The notes beneath the pieces are model-generated. The model made no database searches and had not been told where the DNA came from. It saw nothing but the letters and a program-made list of their open reading frames with translations. From Methylococcales bacterium (GTDB taxonomy: Bacteria; Pseudomonadota; Gammaproteobacteria; Methylococcales; Methylomonadaceae), in the NCBI GenBank assembly GCA_026398935.1, contig JAPLRW010000031.1:1-33241 (forward strand): 33,241 nucleotides of DNA. Direction: 5' to 3'. The position numbers and the translations under genes were made by a program. This document shows positions 6,862-15,007 of this stretch, piece by piece. How positions within the stretch are numbered: the stretch's first letter is position 1; each line of letters begins with the position of its first letter.

Positions 6862-8007
6862 ATGGCAGACGAAACGAACGCGAATACACTGGACAAATAC
6901 AAAACGCGCGTCACCATCATTGGCGCTTTCACCAATGTAGTACTGGCAATACTTAAAGTGGGATTTGGTTTGTTGTGGCATTCTGCGGCATTAATTGCCG
7001 ACGGCATTCATACCTTATCCGATTTAGCGAGTGATATGCTGGTCATCGTTGCGATAAAATTTGGCGCGCGCGAAGCAGATCATGATCACCCTTATGGGCA
7101 TCGGCGCTATGAAACCATTGCTACAGTGGTGTTAGGACTGGGTTTCCTGTTACTGGCTGGCGGAATCGCTTGGGATGTTATTACGCGAATTATGCGTCCT
7201 GAAAACTTATTGGTTCCTCAGTTTGAAACGGTTTGGATTGCCTTATTGTCGGTGATCAGTAAAGAATGGATGTATCACTATACCCGCCGTGCCGCTAAAC
7301 TCACCCGCTCAAAACTCTTATTAGCCAATGCCTGGCATCATCGTAGCGATGCGGTTTCGTCTGTCGTAGTGATTGTCGGCATTGCCGGAGTATTGTTAGG
7401 CTATCCAGAAGCAGACGGCTTAGCAGCTATTGCCGTGGCGTTAATGGTGGCAAAAATTGGCCTCTCACTGGTACTGCAAAGTGTTAAGGAATTAGTCGAT
7501 ACATCATTACCAGAGGAATTTGTACGGGAAATTCGCCGTGTGGTTAAAACCACACCAGGTGTTAAAGGCATTCATTTGTTGCGCACCCGCCAAATGGGCG
7601 AAGATGCCTATGTGGACGCGCATATTGTTGTAGACCCGCGGATCAGTGTATCAGAAGGCCACGTAATTGGTGATCAGGTACGGTGTAACTTAATTAACGC
7701 GTTTGATGATGTTGTCGATGTGTTGGTACATGTTGATCCGGAAGATGATGAATTTGAGGTACGGCAAGACAGTGCGGTGTCACGCACCGAGGTTCAGGAA
7801 CATTTACAGCAGCATCTGGCGGAACTGTATGAAGGCATCGAGCAGTTTAGGCTGCATTACTTAGACGGAACCGTTGAGGTGGAAGTTATTTTGCCGCATT
7901 TAATCAGCGCGCAACCAGAACAGGTCGAACAAATTAAAGCCCGTTGTGCTGCTATGGAAAACAGTCTGGCGACTGTCGCAAAAATAGTCGTTTTTTTAAA
8001 AATATAG
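6862..8007 (+). CDS. Cation diffusion facilitator (CDF) metal efflux transporter
   Basis: The 381-residue product has the CDF plan: about six membrane helices, ADGIHTLSDLASD (from residue 46) in helix 2, HDHPYGHRRYE at 74-84 after it, and WHHRSDAVSS (158-167, H159 and D163) in helix 5, together forming the metal site, then the cytoplasmic domain with LRTRQMGEDAYVDAHIVVDP. Such proteins export Zn, Fe, Mn, Co or similar divalent cations from the cytoplasm using the proton gradient. It is longer than FieF (about 300 residues) because of an added C-terminal segment of roughly 90 residues, which looks like a second ferredoxin-like copy. AAGGAACG precedes the ATG. Which metal is moved cannot be told. 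It may be transcribed with argJ, 12 bases downstream. Confidence 0.88.
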   Translation: MADETNANTLDKYKTRVTIIGAFTNVVLAILKVGFGLLWHSAALIADGIHTLSDLASDMLVIVAIKFGAREADHDHPYGHRRYETIATVVLGLGFLLLAGGIAWDVITRIMRPENLLVPQFETVWIALLSVISKEWMYHYTRRAAKLTRSKLLLANAWHHRSDAVSSVVVIVGIAGVLLGYPEADGLAAIAVALMVAKIGLSLVLQSVKELVDTSLPEEFVREIRRVVKTTPGVKGIHLLRTRQMGEDAYVDAHIVVDPRISVSEGHVIGDQVRCNLINAFDDVVDVLVHVDPEDDEFEVRQDSAVSRTEVQEHLQQHLAELYEGIEQFRLHYLDGTVEVEVILPHLISAQPEQVEQIKARCAAMENSLATVAKIVVFLKI

Positions 8008-8019
8008 GAGTTACATGTT

Positions 8020-9234
8020 ATGGCGGTTGGAGAAGTATTATTTCCAGTGATGCACCCTGTTGCAGGCATTGCTTTAGGCACAACCTGTGCAGGCATTAAG
8101 CCGTGGGTTAGAGATGATGTTTTAGTGATACAAATGGCAGAACAGGCAACCTGTGCCGCGGTTTTTACGCAAAATGCGTTTTGTGCCGCCCCCGTACACG
8201 TTGCCAAAAGCCATTTATCGACCCAGCCGCGCTGGTTGTTGATTAATGCCGGCAATGCCAACGCTGGTACGGGAAAACAGGGGATGCAAGATGCGCTTCA
8301 AAGCTGTGCTGATTTAGCCAAAAGTGTACAAGGACGGACGGATCAGGTGCTACCTTTTTCAACTGGCGTCATTGGTCAACGCTTACCCGTTGATAAACTA
8401 AGCGCCGCGTTGCCCAATGCCATTGCCGATTTGGCGCTAACACATTGGGATAAAGCGGCACAGGCAATTATGACCACCGATACCTTTCCAAAAGGCGTAT
8501 CGACCATCATACACATTAGCGACAAACCCATCACTATTACTGGTATCACCAAAGGTGCGGGCATGATCCAGCCGGATATGGCGACCATGCTGGCGTTTAT
8601 TGCCACAGACGCGAGTATCTCGCAGGATTTATTACAAACGTGTTTAATCGACGCGGTGGCAAAATCGTTTAACCTTATTACGGTAGACGGCGATACATCC
8701 ACCAATGACGCCTGTGTCTTGATGGCCAGCGGTTGTTCGGCTGTACCGCTTATTACCGCTAACAGTGCGGCGTATGTTACCTTTTCGGCGGCCATTACCC
8801 AAGTGTGTCAACAATTGGCAGAAGCCATCATTCGTGATGGTGAAGGCGCCACTAAACTGATACGCATTGTCGTCAAAGATGCGCTGGATGAACCGGAAGC
8901 CATTCGTGTGGCTAAAACAATTGCGCATTCACCGTTGGTAAAGACCGCATTTTTTGCCAGTGATCCCAATTGGGGGCGAATTTTAGCTGCCGTCGGGCGT
9001 GCGGGTGTGGTTGCTATGGATTTAGACGCGATTGAAATTTATTTAGATACTGTGTGTATCGTTAGATCAGGCGGTTGTGCAGAAGACTATACCGAAGCGG
9101 CCGGGCAGGCAGTGATGAATAAGGAAGAAATTACCGTCACCGTCGTATTAGGTCGAGGCGCTGCTTGCCAGACAGTGTTGACGTGCGATTTCTCATATGA
9201 CTATGTGCGAATTAACGCCGAATACAGAAGTTAA
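8020..9234 (+). CDS. argJ: Bifunctional glutamate N-acetyltransferase / amino-acid acetyltransferase
   Basis: ArgJ transfers the acetyl group from N-acetylornithine to glutamate and, in bifunctional forms, uses acetyl-CoA, closing the cyclic arginine pathway in the cytoplasm. The 404-residue product has KGAGMIQPDMATML at 178-191; the precursor self-cleaves before T189, which becomes the catalytic nucleophile. TVDGDTSTNDACVLMASG, AKTIAHSPLVKTAFFASDPNWGRI and the AAGQ segment near the C-terminus are further family landmarks, and the length is normal. AGGAG lies nine bases before the ATG at 8020. Its TAA overlaps the ATG of the Nudix fusion (TAATG), so the two are translationally coupled, an arrangement common in Gammaproteobacteria. 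Confidence 0.95.
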   Translation: MAVGEVLFPVMHPVAGIALGTTCAGIKPWVRDDVLVIQMAEQATCAAVFTQNAFCAAPVHVAKSHLSTQPRWLLINAGNANAGTGKQGMQDALQSCADLAKSVQGRTDQVLPFSTGVIGQRLPVDKLSAALPNAIADLALTHWDKAAQAIMTTDTFPKGVSTIIHISDKPITITGITKGAGMIQPDMATMLAFIATDASISQDLLQTCLIDAVAKSFNLITVDGDTSTNDACVLMASGCSAVPLITANSAAYVTFSAAITQVCQQLAEAIIRDGEGATKLIRIVVKDALDEPEAIRVAKTIAHSPLVKTAFFASDPNWGRILAAVGRAGVVAMDLDAIEIYLDTVCIVRSGGCAEDYTEAAGQAVMNKEEITVTVVLGRGAACQTVLTCDFSYDYVRINAEYRS

Positions 9235-10229
9235 TGCCTGAACAACGTGTGCTACAGGTTGCCGTTGGGGTCATTAAAAATGCGCAAGATCAGGTATTAG
9301 TGGCCTTGCGTCACTCACAGGCGCATCAGGGTGGCTTGTGGGAGTTTCCCGGTGGGAAAATAGACCCACATGAAACGGTCATGCAGGCACTGATTCGGGA
9401 ACTGCAAGAAGAGTTGGATATTACTATTGAGCAAGCATCACCGCTAATCACTGTGCAGCATGCGTATGCGGATATTACCGTACAATTAACCGTACTGCGC
9501 GTGGATGCCTATACAGGACAACCGCGTGGACGTGAGGGGCAAGAAATTCGTTGGGTGGCGCTTAATGACCTAAACCACCTACCCTTTCCGGCAGCGAACG
9601 CGGCGATTATCACGGCGGCACAGTTACCGGATTTTTACGCGATTTTGGACGTTGATGCGCTCATCGGACAGGATTCAGTAACGCCGTCTGCACGCATTGC
9701 TCGATTACTCAGCGCATTGCAACACTTGCTGGATCAAGGTATTAAACTGATTCAGGCACGTCTAAAAACCTTATCTGCAGCAGACATTACGCAATTTCTA
9801 CAGCGCGCACAGCCGCTTTGTACGCGTTTTTCTGCCCACTTACTGTTAAATTCACTGTCATCGGATACGTGGGCACACGCGGAGGGTGTACATTTAACCA
9901 GCCATGCTTTAATGCGCTTACAACAACGCCCCGCACATGTGCATTGGTTAGCCGCCTCCTGCCATACACCCGAACAATTACACCATGCGCAGAACATTGG
10001 CGTGGATTTTGTAGTATTAGCACCGGTATTGGCGACGCTCACCCATCCAAATGCCGCCACCTTAGGCTGGACAAAATTTTCCGCATGGGTGAATAAGGTC
10101 AATTTACCGGTTTATGCGCTGGGAGGGATGCAAAAAAATGATCTTGAACGCGCCAAACAGGCTGGCGCACAGGGTATAGCCGGAATTCGGCTATTTATGG
10201 ATACGGCGGGTAAACCCTCTACGCTTTAA
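9234..10229 (+). CDS. Nudix hydrolase (MutT-like) fused to thiamine-phosphate-synthase-like domain
   Basis: Residues 1 to about 135 are a MutT-type Nudix domain with GGKIDPHETVMQALIRELQE plus the following EL, matching the G-x5-E-x7-REUxEE box that hydrolyses oxidised nucleotides such as 8-oxo-dGTP. Residues from about 150 form a TIM-barrel resembling ThiE: LLDQGIKLIQARLKTL, HLLLNS, GVHLTSHAL, WLAASCHTPEQL, DFVVLAPVLAT and PVYALGGMQKND. This fusion is widespread in Gammaproteobacteria. Whether the ThiE-like part still condenses thiamine precursors is doubtful, since the reading KLIQARLKTL departs from the usual catalytic QLREK-type segment. It starts inside the argJ stop codon and is convergent with yacG. 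Confidence 0.88.
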   Translation: MPEQRVLQVAVGVIKNAQDQVLVALRHSQAHQGGLWEFPGGKIDPHETVMQALIRELQEELDITIEQASPLITVQHAYADITVQLTVLRVDAYTGQPRGREGQEIRWVALNDLNHLPFPAANAAIITAAQLPDFYAILDVDALIGQDSVTPSARIARLLSALQHLLDQGIKLIQARLKTLSAADITQFLQRAQPLCTRFSAHLLLNSLSSDTWAHAEGVHLTSHALMRLQQRPAHVHWLAASCHTPEQLHHAQNIGVDFVVLAPVLATLTHPNAATLGWTKFSAWVNKVNLPVYALGGMQKNDLERAKQAGAQGIAGIRLFMDTAGKPSTL

Positions 10230-10242
10230 AGGCATAGAGGGT
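10214..10242. repeat. Hairpin across the end of the Nudix gene
   Basis: ACCCTCTA (10214-10221) pairs with TAGAGGGT (10235-10242) around a 13-base loop containing the stop codon, with a second small dyad GTCAA-TAG-TTGAC at 10241-10253. There is no T-run. It sits between convergent genes and may help end transcripts, but it is not a classic terminator. Confidence 0.35.
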
Positions 10243-10266
10243 CAATAGTTGACCAAGAATGCCGCG

Positions 10267-10458
10267 TTACAATGCCTCATCGTCTTGATCAAGATCGCTG
10301 GATTCGCACGGAATTTTATGCGCCTCGGTCGCCCAATCCCCTAAGTCAATCATTTTACAGCGTTCACTGCAGAATGGCTTAAAACGCTGTTCGGGAATCC
10401 AAGACACTTTGGTCGCACAGATGGGACAGGAAACCTGTATCGCGTTATGTATTGCCAT
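10267..10458 (-). CDS. yacG: DNA gyrase inhibitor / zinc-binding protein YacG
   Basis: The 63-residue product has the YacG zinc finger: CPIC then [20 protein letters not shown], a four-cysteine site with the signature SERCKxIDLGxW. YacG binds GyrB and blocks DNA binding by gyrase in Escherichia coli. The C-terminal tail is acidic ([11 protein letters not shown]), which is usual. ATG at 10458 overlaps the zapD stop codon (TAATG on the coding strand), so translation is coupled; an upstream in-frame codon at 10473 is rejected because it lies inside zapD. It is the last gene of the pilD-coaE-zapD-yacG unit. Confidence 0.93.
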   Translation of the reverse strand: MAIHNAIQVSCPICATKVSWIPEQRFKPFCSERCKMIDLGDWATEAHKIPCESSDLDQDDEAL

Positions 10459-11228
10459 TAGAAGGCACAACACGTCAAGGTAAAGGGTACATCAGCCGAC
10501 GTTTGAGTAGGACGACTGCCATCTACAGAAGGATTCATAATACGGATAGTAAAACGGTGCTTGCCACCACTGGTTTCAACAAAATAAGGCAGCCTTCGAT
10601 CTAACTTAATGAGCAACAGCTGATAAAGTTGATTACTGTCCAATGCTAATTGAAAAAAACCTGATTCAGCAACATTCTGTGTGGTCTGACCGCTGTGCCG
10701 AATAAAGTCAAGCAACACACTGATTGCATGGCGAATATCATTAAAAGGCAGCATCCATTGTTCTAAATCATTAAGGGTAATTTTATTATCTTGCTCTAAC
10801 CAATAATGAAATGCAGGCAAATCAAAGGAACAGGTTCCGCCCGGAATAGAAATACGCTGCGAGATACTTTGAAATAAATCGCTTTGCATAAGGGTATTGC
10901 CCACTTTACCATTGGTATCGTAAAGTTTTTTGCTCATACGATTGAGGTCATTCAAAATAGCATCCAACTTTCCACTATCAACATTTTGGCTGGCTCGGAG
11001 GAGGCTAAACGCTTTTGCGTGCCGCTCTATCTCCTTAATAACCTCTGATTTTAAGTCGTTACGACTGAAAGTCATTAATAAATCCAATAGCGTTTTAAGG
11101 GCTGCGCGCTTATCTGAAACCGTGCTGCCTGCCATAAAATGCTGCAATTGAATAAATAACTGTTCGATACGGATAAACATACGAATACGTTCGTTAAGCG
11201 GAAATTCATAGGTAATACTAGTCGTCAC
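10458..11228 (-). CDS. zapD: Cell division protein ZapD (FtsZ cross-linker)
   Basis: ZapD bundles FtsZ filaments at the cytoplasmic division ring. The product begins [20 protein letters not shown] shortly after its start and has [34 protein letters not shown] and a C-terminal [19 protein letters not shown], all typical. The GTG at 11228 is chosen (256 residues, close to the usual 247): it sits just before the conserved N-terminus and leaves a 49-base gap to coaE. An in-frame ATG at 11375 would overlap coaE by 98 bases and add about 49 non-conserved residues. The family context with coaE and yacG supports the call. Confidence 0.92.
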   Translation of the reverse strand: MTTSITYEFPLNERIRMFIRIEQLFIQLQHFMAGSTVSDKRAALKTLLDLLMTFSRNDLKSEVIKEIERHAKAFSLLRASQNVDSGKLDAILNDLNRMSKKLYDTNGKVGNTLMQSDLFQSISQRISIPGGTCSFDLPAFHYWLEQDNKITLNDLEQWMLPFNDIRHAISVLLDFIRHSGQTTQNVAESGFFQLALDSNQLYQLLLIKLDRRLPYFVETSGGKHRFTIRIMNPSVDGSRPTQTSADVPFTLTCCAF

Positions 11229-11277
11229 GGGGTGCGTTAGTCCTAAAGTTGTGGGGTGGCGAGCCTCGGTAGTTAAA

Positions 11278-11931
11278 TTAGCGACCTTGGCTCCTAGACA
11301 ATGAGCAGTATAAATTGTGCAATGTTTTAACCTGTTCTGCAAGTAGCTTATGCGGGATATTACTGTGTACGGCATTTAAAAGCAGCACTGCATCACAGTC
11401 CATGGAGGAATTATCAATTAAATCATCAGCTTTCGCACGTCGCTCAACACGAGAAATTTGACTATTAATAATGGTCTGAATTTTTTCACGGCTATAGTGG
11501 TCTCGCGCCATGACACGGCTAACCTGACAGGCAACCGAACAATCGACAACCAGAACCCGATCAACGAAATGCGTCATGTGCGTTTCGAACAGTAGAGGAA
11601 TAGCAAGAATACAATAATCAGCAGCGAGCGCAGCCACCTGTTGTTGCAGATGATCAATAATGAGTGGGTGCAAAATGGCTTCTAAGCATTTTTTCTGTTC
11701 GGCATCGGCAAAAATTATATCACTCAGTGCGCGGCGATTGAGCGAGCCATCGGCCAACATAACACGCGATCCAAATGCCTGCTGAATGACTAATAAAGCA
11801 GGCTGACCTTTAGCTACCAACGCATGTGCAACCTGATCGGCATCAATAACAGGCACACCCAGCCCTGCAAAAATAGTGGCTACCGTGGTTTTACCCGAAC
11901 CAATACCGCCGGTAAGACCCACTTTAAACAT
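11278..11931 (-). CDS. coaE: Dephospho-CoA kinase
   Basis: CoaE phosphorylates dephospho-CoA with ATP, the last step of coenzyme A synthesis in the cytoplasm. The 217-residue product starts MFKVGLTGGIGSGKTTVATI, with the P-loop at residues 8-15, then IDADQVAHALV, LNRRALSDIIF, HPLI, AIPLLFETHM and ARDHYSREKIQTII, all conserved landmarks, and the length is near normal (about 200). It lies five bases after the pilD stop on the same strand and 49 bases before zapD, which is the normal neighbourhood in Gammaproteobacteria. Confidence 0.96.
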   Translation of the reverse strand: MFKVGLTGGIGSGKTTVATIFAGLGVPVIDADQVAHALVAKGQPALLVIQQAFGSRVMLADGSLNRRALSDIIFADAEQKKCLEAILHPLIIDHLQQQVAALAADYCILAIPLLFETHMTHFVDRVLVVDCSVACQVSRVMARDHYSREKIQTIINSQISRVERRAKADDLIDNSSMDCDAVLLLNAVHSNIPHKLLAEQVKTLHNLYCSLSRSQGR

Positions 11932-11936
11932 ACTAT

Positions 11937-12863
11937 TTATATACCAATAAAGGCCAAGTAAAAGCCATTTAATTCATCGCCCCATAACAATGCTATCCAT
12001 CCGGCAGCGGCTAAATAAGGCCCAAAAGGAATTGGAATAGTGTGGTCTTTTTTCGTCAAAATAATCAAGGAAACACCAATAACAGCGCCCACTAACGAGG
12101 ACAATAAAATAATAATGGGTAAAAATTGCCAGCCTAGCCACGCGCCAAGTAACGCTAATAATTTAAAATCCCCATAGCCCATGCCTTCTTTACCCGTGAT
12201 TAATTTAAACAACTGGTAAATACTCCACAAGCTAAGATACCCTGCTATAGCGCCAATAATACTGGAATCTGTGCCCGTAAAAAGACCAAATTCACTAAGA
12301 AACAGCCCTAACCAGAGCAGCGGCAGAACAATACTGTCCGGTAACAGTTGGTGATCGATATCAATAAAACTTAACGCAATTAAACTCCACGTCAGCAACA
12401 ATGCCCACGGCAACGTCGCATCAAAGCCAATGTGCCAAGCAACAATTGCGGAACACAGCCCCGTAAAGGCTTCAATACTCGGATAACGCATTGAAATAGG
12501 GTTTTTACAGACCGCACACTTACCACGCAGACATAAATAACTAATCACCGGAATATTCTGATACGGTTTAATGGCTGATTGACACTTTGGACAGCGTGAC
12601 AACGGCAGCGTCAAATTAAACGCTTGATAGGTCGCCGCGTCATTCTGCTGCGCTTGAACAATTGCCTCTTGTAACGCTTTTTCCCCAGATTCAGCGGAAG
12701 CTTGCCCCAGATAGTTTAAACAGTCACTGCGCCATTCGCGCTGCATCATTACCGGCAAACGGTAAATAACCACATTAAGAAAGCTGCCAACCAATAGCCC
12801 CATAACAGCAGCCAAGCTAATCAATAAATAGGGAGAGTGTTCGAGCAGTGTTAGTAATGTCAT
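11937..12863 (-). CDS. pilD: Type IV prepilin peptidase / N-methyltransferase
   Basis: PilD cuts the leader from type IV prepilins and type II secretion pseudopilins at the inner membrane and methylates the new N-terminus. The 308-residue product has the GSFLNVVIYRLP start, two CxxC zinc pairs (C91/C94 and C116/C119) in the cytoplasmic loop, and the two catalytic aspartate sites, SFIDIDHQLLPD (D168/D170 region) and GYGD at 229-232, the aspartyl protease GxGD signature. Eight or so membrane helices follow the usual plan. It is expected directly after pilC but here lies 10.1 kb away, so its promoter must lie in the 470 bases upstream. No clear ribosome site is seen before the ATG. Confidence 0.95.
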   Translation of the reverse strand: MTLLTLLEHSPYLLISLAAVMGLLVGSFLNVVIYRLPVMMQREWRSDCLNYLGQASAESGEKALQEAIVQAQQNDAATYQAFNLTLPLSRCPKCQSAIKPYQNIPVISYLCLRGKCAVCKNPISMRYPSIEAFTGLCSAIVAWHIGFDATLPWALLLTWSLIALSFIDIDHQLLPDSIVLPLLWLGLFLSEFGLFTGTDSSIIGAIAGYLSLWSIYQLFKLITGKEGMGYGDFKLLALLGAWLGWQFLPIIILLSSLVGAVIGVSLIILTKKDHTIPIPFGPYLAAAGWIALLWGDELNGFYLAFIGI

Positions 12864-13333
12864 GTTAGTGGATGATTGAACTTATCTTTAATTCGCGTAC
12901 CCCCGATAATTGCAGGGAATCTTTTCGAGCGTTCAAAAACGCGTAAGTAGAGACAACAGGTTAAAATGGAAATATTTTGCTAACTTTCATTATAGACTAC
13001 GAGCGCGGATTTGCTACCACCGCTTTTTGAATACGTTCAGACATTTAGCCAGATCTTCTTCTACCCCGTTTAAAATAGCACCCTTTTAAACCGAAACGTA
13101 TTGGCACTGCCCCCTTTTTCAGTGAGGGGAGATTTTACTTTCCGCGCGCTACTCTCAACGTATCCATCCTCTTCACACCGCCGCCCTCTAACGCATCACA
13201 TCGGGCGTCGTATAGCTCGGCGACTAATGCCACCTACCCGCCTTGTAAAATAAAAAGCAGCCCATCCGTCGAGCAAGATAATTGATGCCGAACAGTCTAT
13301 ACTTACTTTTTTACTTTAATAGAGGCTACGCTC
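12864..13333. other. 470-base non-coding gap between divergent pilD and DraG-like gene
   Basis: I see no coding frame with family features in this stretch. It should hold the promoter of pilD (minus) and of the ADP-ribosylglycohydrolase gene (plus), but no convincing -35/-10 pair stands out. It is rich in short C- and T-runs and marks one border of the accessory segment. Confidence 0.5.
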
Positions 13334-14107
13334 ATGCTCGGTGCTATCGCTGGCGATGTAATTGGTTCTTGTTTTGAATGGCACGCAACCAAAAAAACGG
13401 ATTTTGAGTTATTTAATGATGAATCCCACTTCACAGACGACACTGTTTTAACCATTGCTGTTGCTTATTCGCTATTAGAAAATATCAGCTATGCCGAGTC
13501 ACTCAAACACTTCGGCAATAAATATGACGCCAGTTATAACGCTGGTTTTTATACTTGGCTAAACTCCGCAAGCCTTGAGCCTTACGACAGTTGGGGTAAC
13601 GATTCGGCTATGCGAGTTTCACCCATAGCGTATGCCTTTGACTCCGTTGAAGAGGTTTTGGAAAACGCTAAAAAATCAGCCGAAGTGACACATAATCACC
13701 CCGAAGCGATCAAAGGCGCACAAGCGGTCGCCTTGGCTATTTTTCTGGCTAGAACAGGGGCGACAAAGGAAGTTATCCGGGATGAAATAAGTACCCGTTT
13801 TAGTTATAACCTTGACCGAACCTTAGATGAAATTCGTCCCACTTATGCTTTTGAAGTGTCCTGTCAAAAATCCGTCCCCGAATCGATTCTCTGCTTTTTT
13901 GAAGCTTACGATTATGAAGAAACCATTAGAAATGCAGTCTCGCTCGGCGGTGATTCTGACACGATGGCCTGCATAGCGGGCAGTATCGCTGAAGCCTATT
14001 ATAATGGCGTTCCTGAAGACATCGCGCACAATACATTAGAAAAACTACCCGCTGAATTTATAACTATTTTGGATCGATTTTACGATACTTATAACATCAA
14101 TCTTTAA
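13334..14107 (+). CDS. ADP-ribosylglycohydrolase family protein (DraG-like)
   Basis: The 257-residue product starts MLGAIAGDVIGSCFEW, then HFTDDTVLTIAVA with the metal-binding TDDT at 34-37, WGNDSAMRVSPIA and, near the end, GGDSDTMACIAGSIAEAYYNG with aspartates at 207 and 209. These are the four landmarks of DraG/ADP-ribosylhydrolase enzymes, which use two divalent metals to remove ADP-ribose from proteins or other molecules. Its substrate is not known: options include reversal of regulatory ADP-ribosylation and repair or detoxification of ADP-ribosylated nucleic acid. It lies 24 bases before alkB on the same strand, which suggests one transcript. Confidence 0.9.
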   Translation: MLGAIAGDVIGSCFEWHATKKTDFELFNDESHFTDDTVLTIAVAYSLLENISYAESLKHFGNKYDASYNAGFYTWLNSASLEPYDSWGNDSAMRVSPIAYAFDSVEEVLENAKKSAEVTHNHPEAIKGAQAVALAIFLARTGATKEVIRDEISTRFSYNLDRTLDEIRPTYAFEVSCQKSVPESILCFFEAYDYEETIRNAVSLGGDSDTMACIAGSIAEAYYNGVPEDIAHNTLEKLPAEFITILDRFYDTYNINL

Positions 14108-14131
14108 TGCGGTAATTGTCGCCGGACAATC

Positions 14132-14749
14132 ATGCACAATCCCATTTTCAACGATACACCCTGCCAAGGCTTAAATATAGCGCCTTGTGACGGTGAATTA
14201 TATTGGCAGAAACAGTTCTATGCGCCACAGCAAGCAGATGAATTGTTTGCACAGCTTAACGCTGATTGTGCTTGGCAAGCGGAAGAAATTTTAGTTTACG
14301 GAAAGTGGCATAACGTGCCGCGCTTAATGTGTTGGTACGGCGATGCGGACGCTTTCTATCGCTATTCCGGAGTAAATCATCAGCCGCTGCCGTGGACGCC
14401 TACGTTGTTGACCATCAAGGAAAAAGTGCAGCAACACTGCCAGTGTGAATTTAACAGTGTTTTGCTTAACCTGTACCGAGACGGGCAAGATTCAATGGGC
14501 TATCATGCCGATGATGAAAAAGAACTGGGCGAAAACCCCATGATTGCCTCGTTAAGTTTCGGCGCTGAGCGTTTGTTTAAATTACAGCATAAAAGCCTAA
14601 AAATAACCTTAGATATTAGATTAGCGCATGGCGACTTATTGATCATGGCAGGAACCATACAGCAACACTGGCGACATGCCCTACCCAAGACCAAACAGCC
14701 CAAAACACCTAGGATTAATTTGACGTTTCGGCAGATTGTGGCGCTTTAA
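14132..14749 (+). CDS. alkB: AlkB-family alpha-ketoglutarate-dependent dioxygenase
   Basis: AlkB enzymes use Fe(II), oxygen and 2-oxoglutarate to remove methyl groups from damaged bases such as 1-methyladenine and 3-methylcytosine. The 205-residue product has PRLMCWYGD and NLYRDGQDSMGYHADDEKEL with H125 and D127, QHWRHALP with H182, and a closing RINLTFR carrying R194 and R200 for 2-oxoglutarate. The pattern is closer to the ALKBH2/ALKBH3-like bacterial group than to E. coli AlkB itself. It follows the DraG-like gene closely. Such an enzyme is useful in a cell handling one-carbon compounds, but that link is inference. Confidence 0.92.
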   Translation: MHNPIFNDTPCQGLNIAPCDGELYWQKQFYAPQQADELFAQLNADCAWQAEEILVYGKWHNVPRLMCWYGDADAFYRYSGVNHQPLPWTPTLLTIKEKVQQHCQCEFNSVLLNLYRDGQDSMGYHADDEKELGENPMIASLSFGAERLFKLQHKSLKITLDIRLAHGDLLIMAGTIQQHWRHALPKTKQPKTPRINLTFRQIVAL

Positions 14750-15007
14750 AGTGCTGCCAGCTAACGCATTCGCACTGCCCAACCAACTTGTTGAAGGCGT
14801 TTGATACTGATGCGTGTTTAAAAATACCCATGATTTATATTGGGCAATGACTCCTTGGTTTCGGTGCTATGCGGACAACTGCTTAAATTTGTCATACACT
14901 ACTGCTATTAAATTAGTAGCCCAAAGCAATAATTGCATTCCGTAGATTTTAAATTTTCAATGGATTTTGCGATGCTCTGATCGGCTCAAAGTGAACTTGG
15001 AATACTT

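Noticed and set aside
11229-11375. Longer zapD start at the ATG at 11375
   Set aside because: It would overlap coaE by 98 bases and add residues unlike any ZapD; the GTG at 11228 sits just before the conserved N-terminus.
12866-12880. Partial similarity between GTGGATGATTGAAC beside pilD and the GTGGATTGAAAC end of the CRISPR-like repeat beside pilC, and a shared AGTGGAT at both borders of the accessory segment
   Set aside because: The matches are 7-12 bases with gaps and occur in different contexts (the second lies inside pilC coding sequence). They are too short to claim a target-site duplication or second CRISPR repeat.
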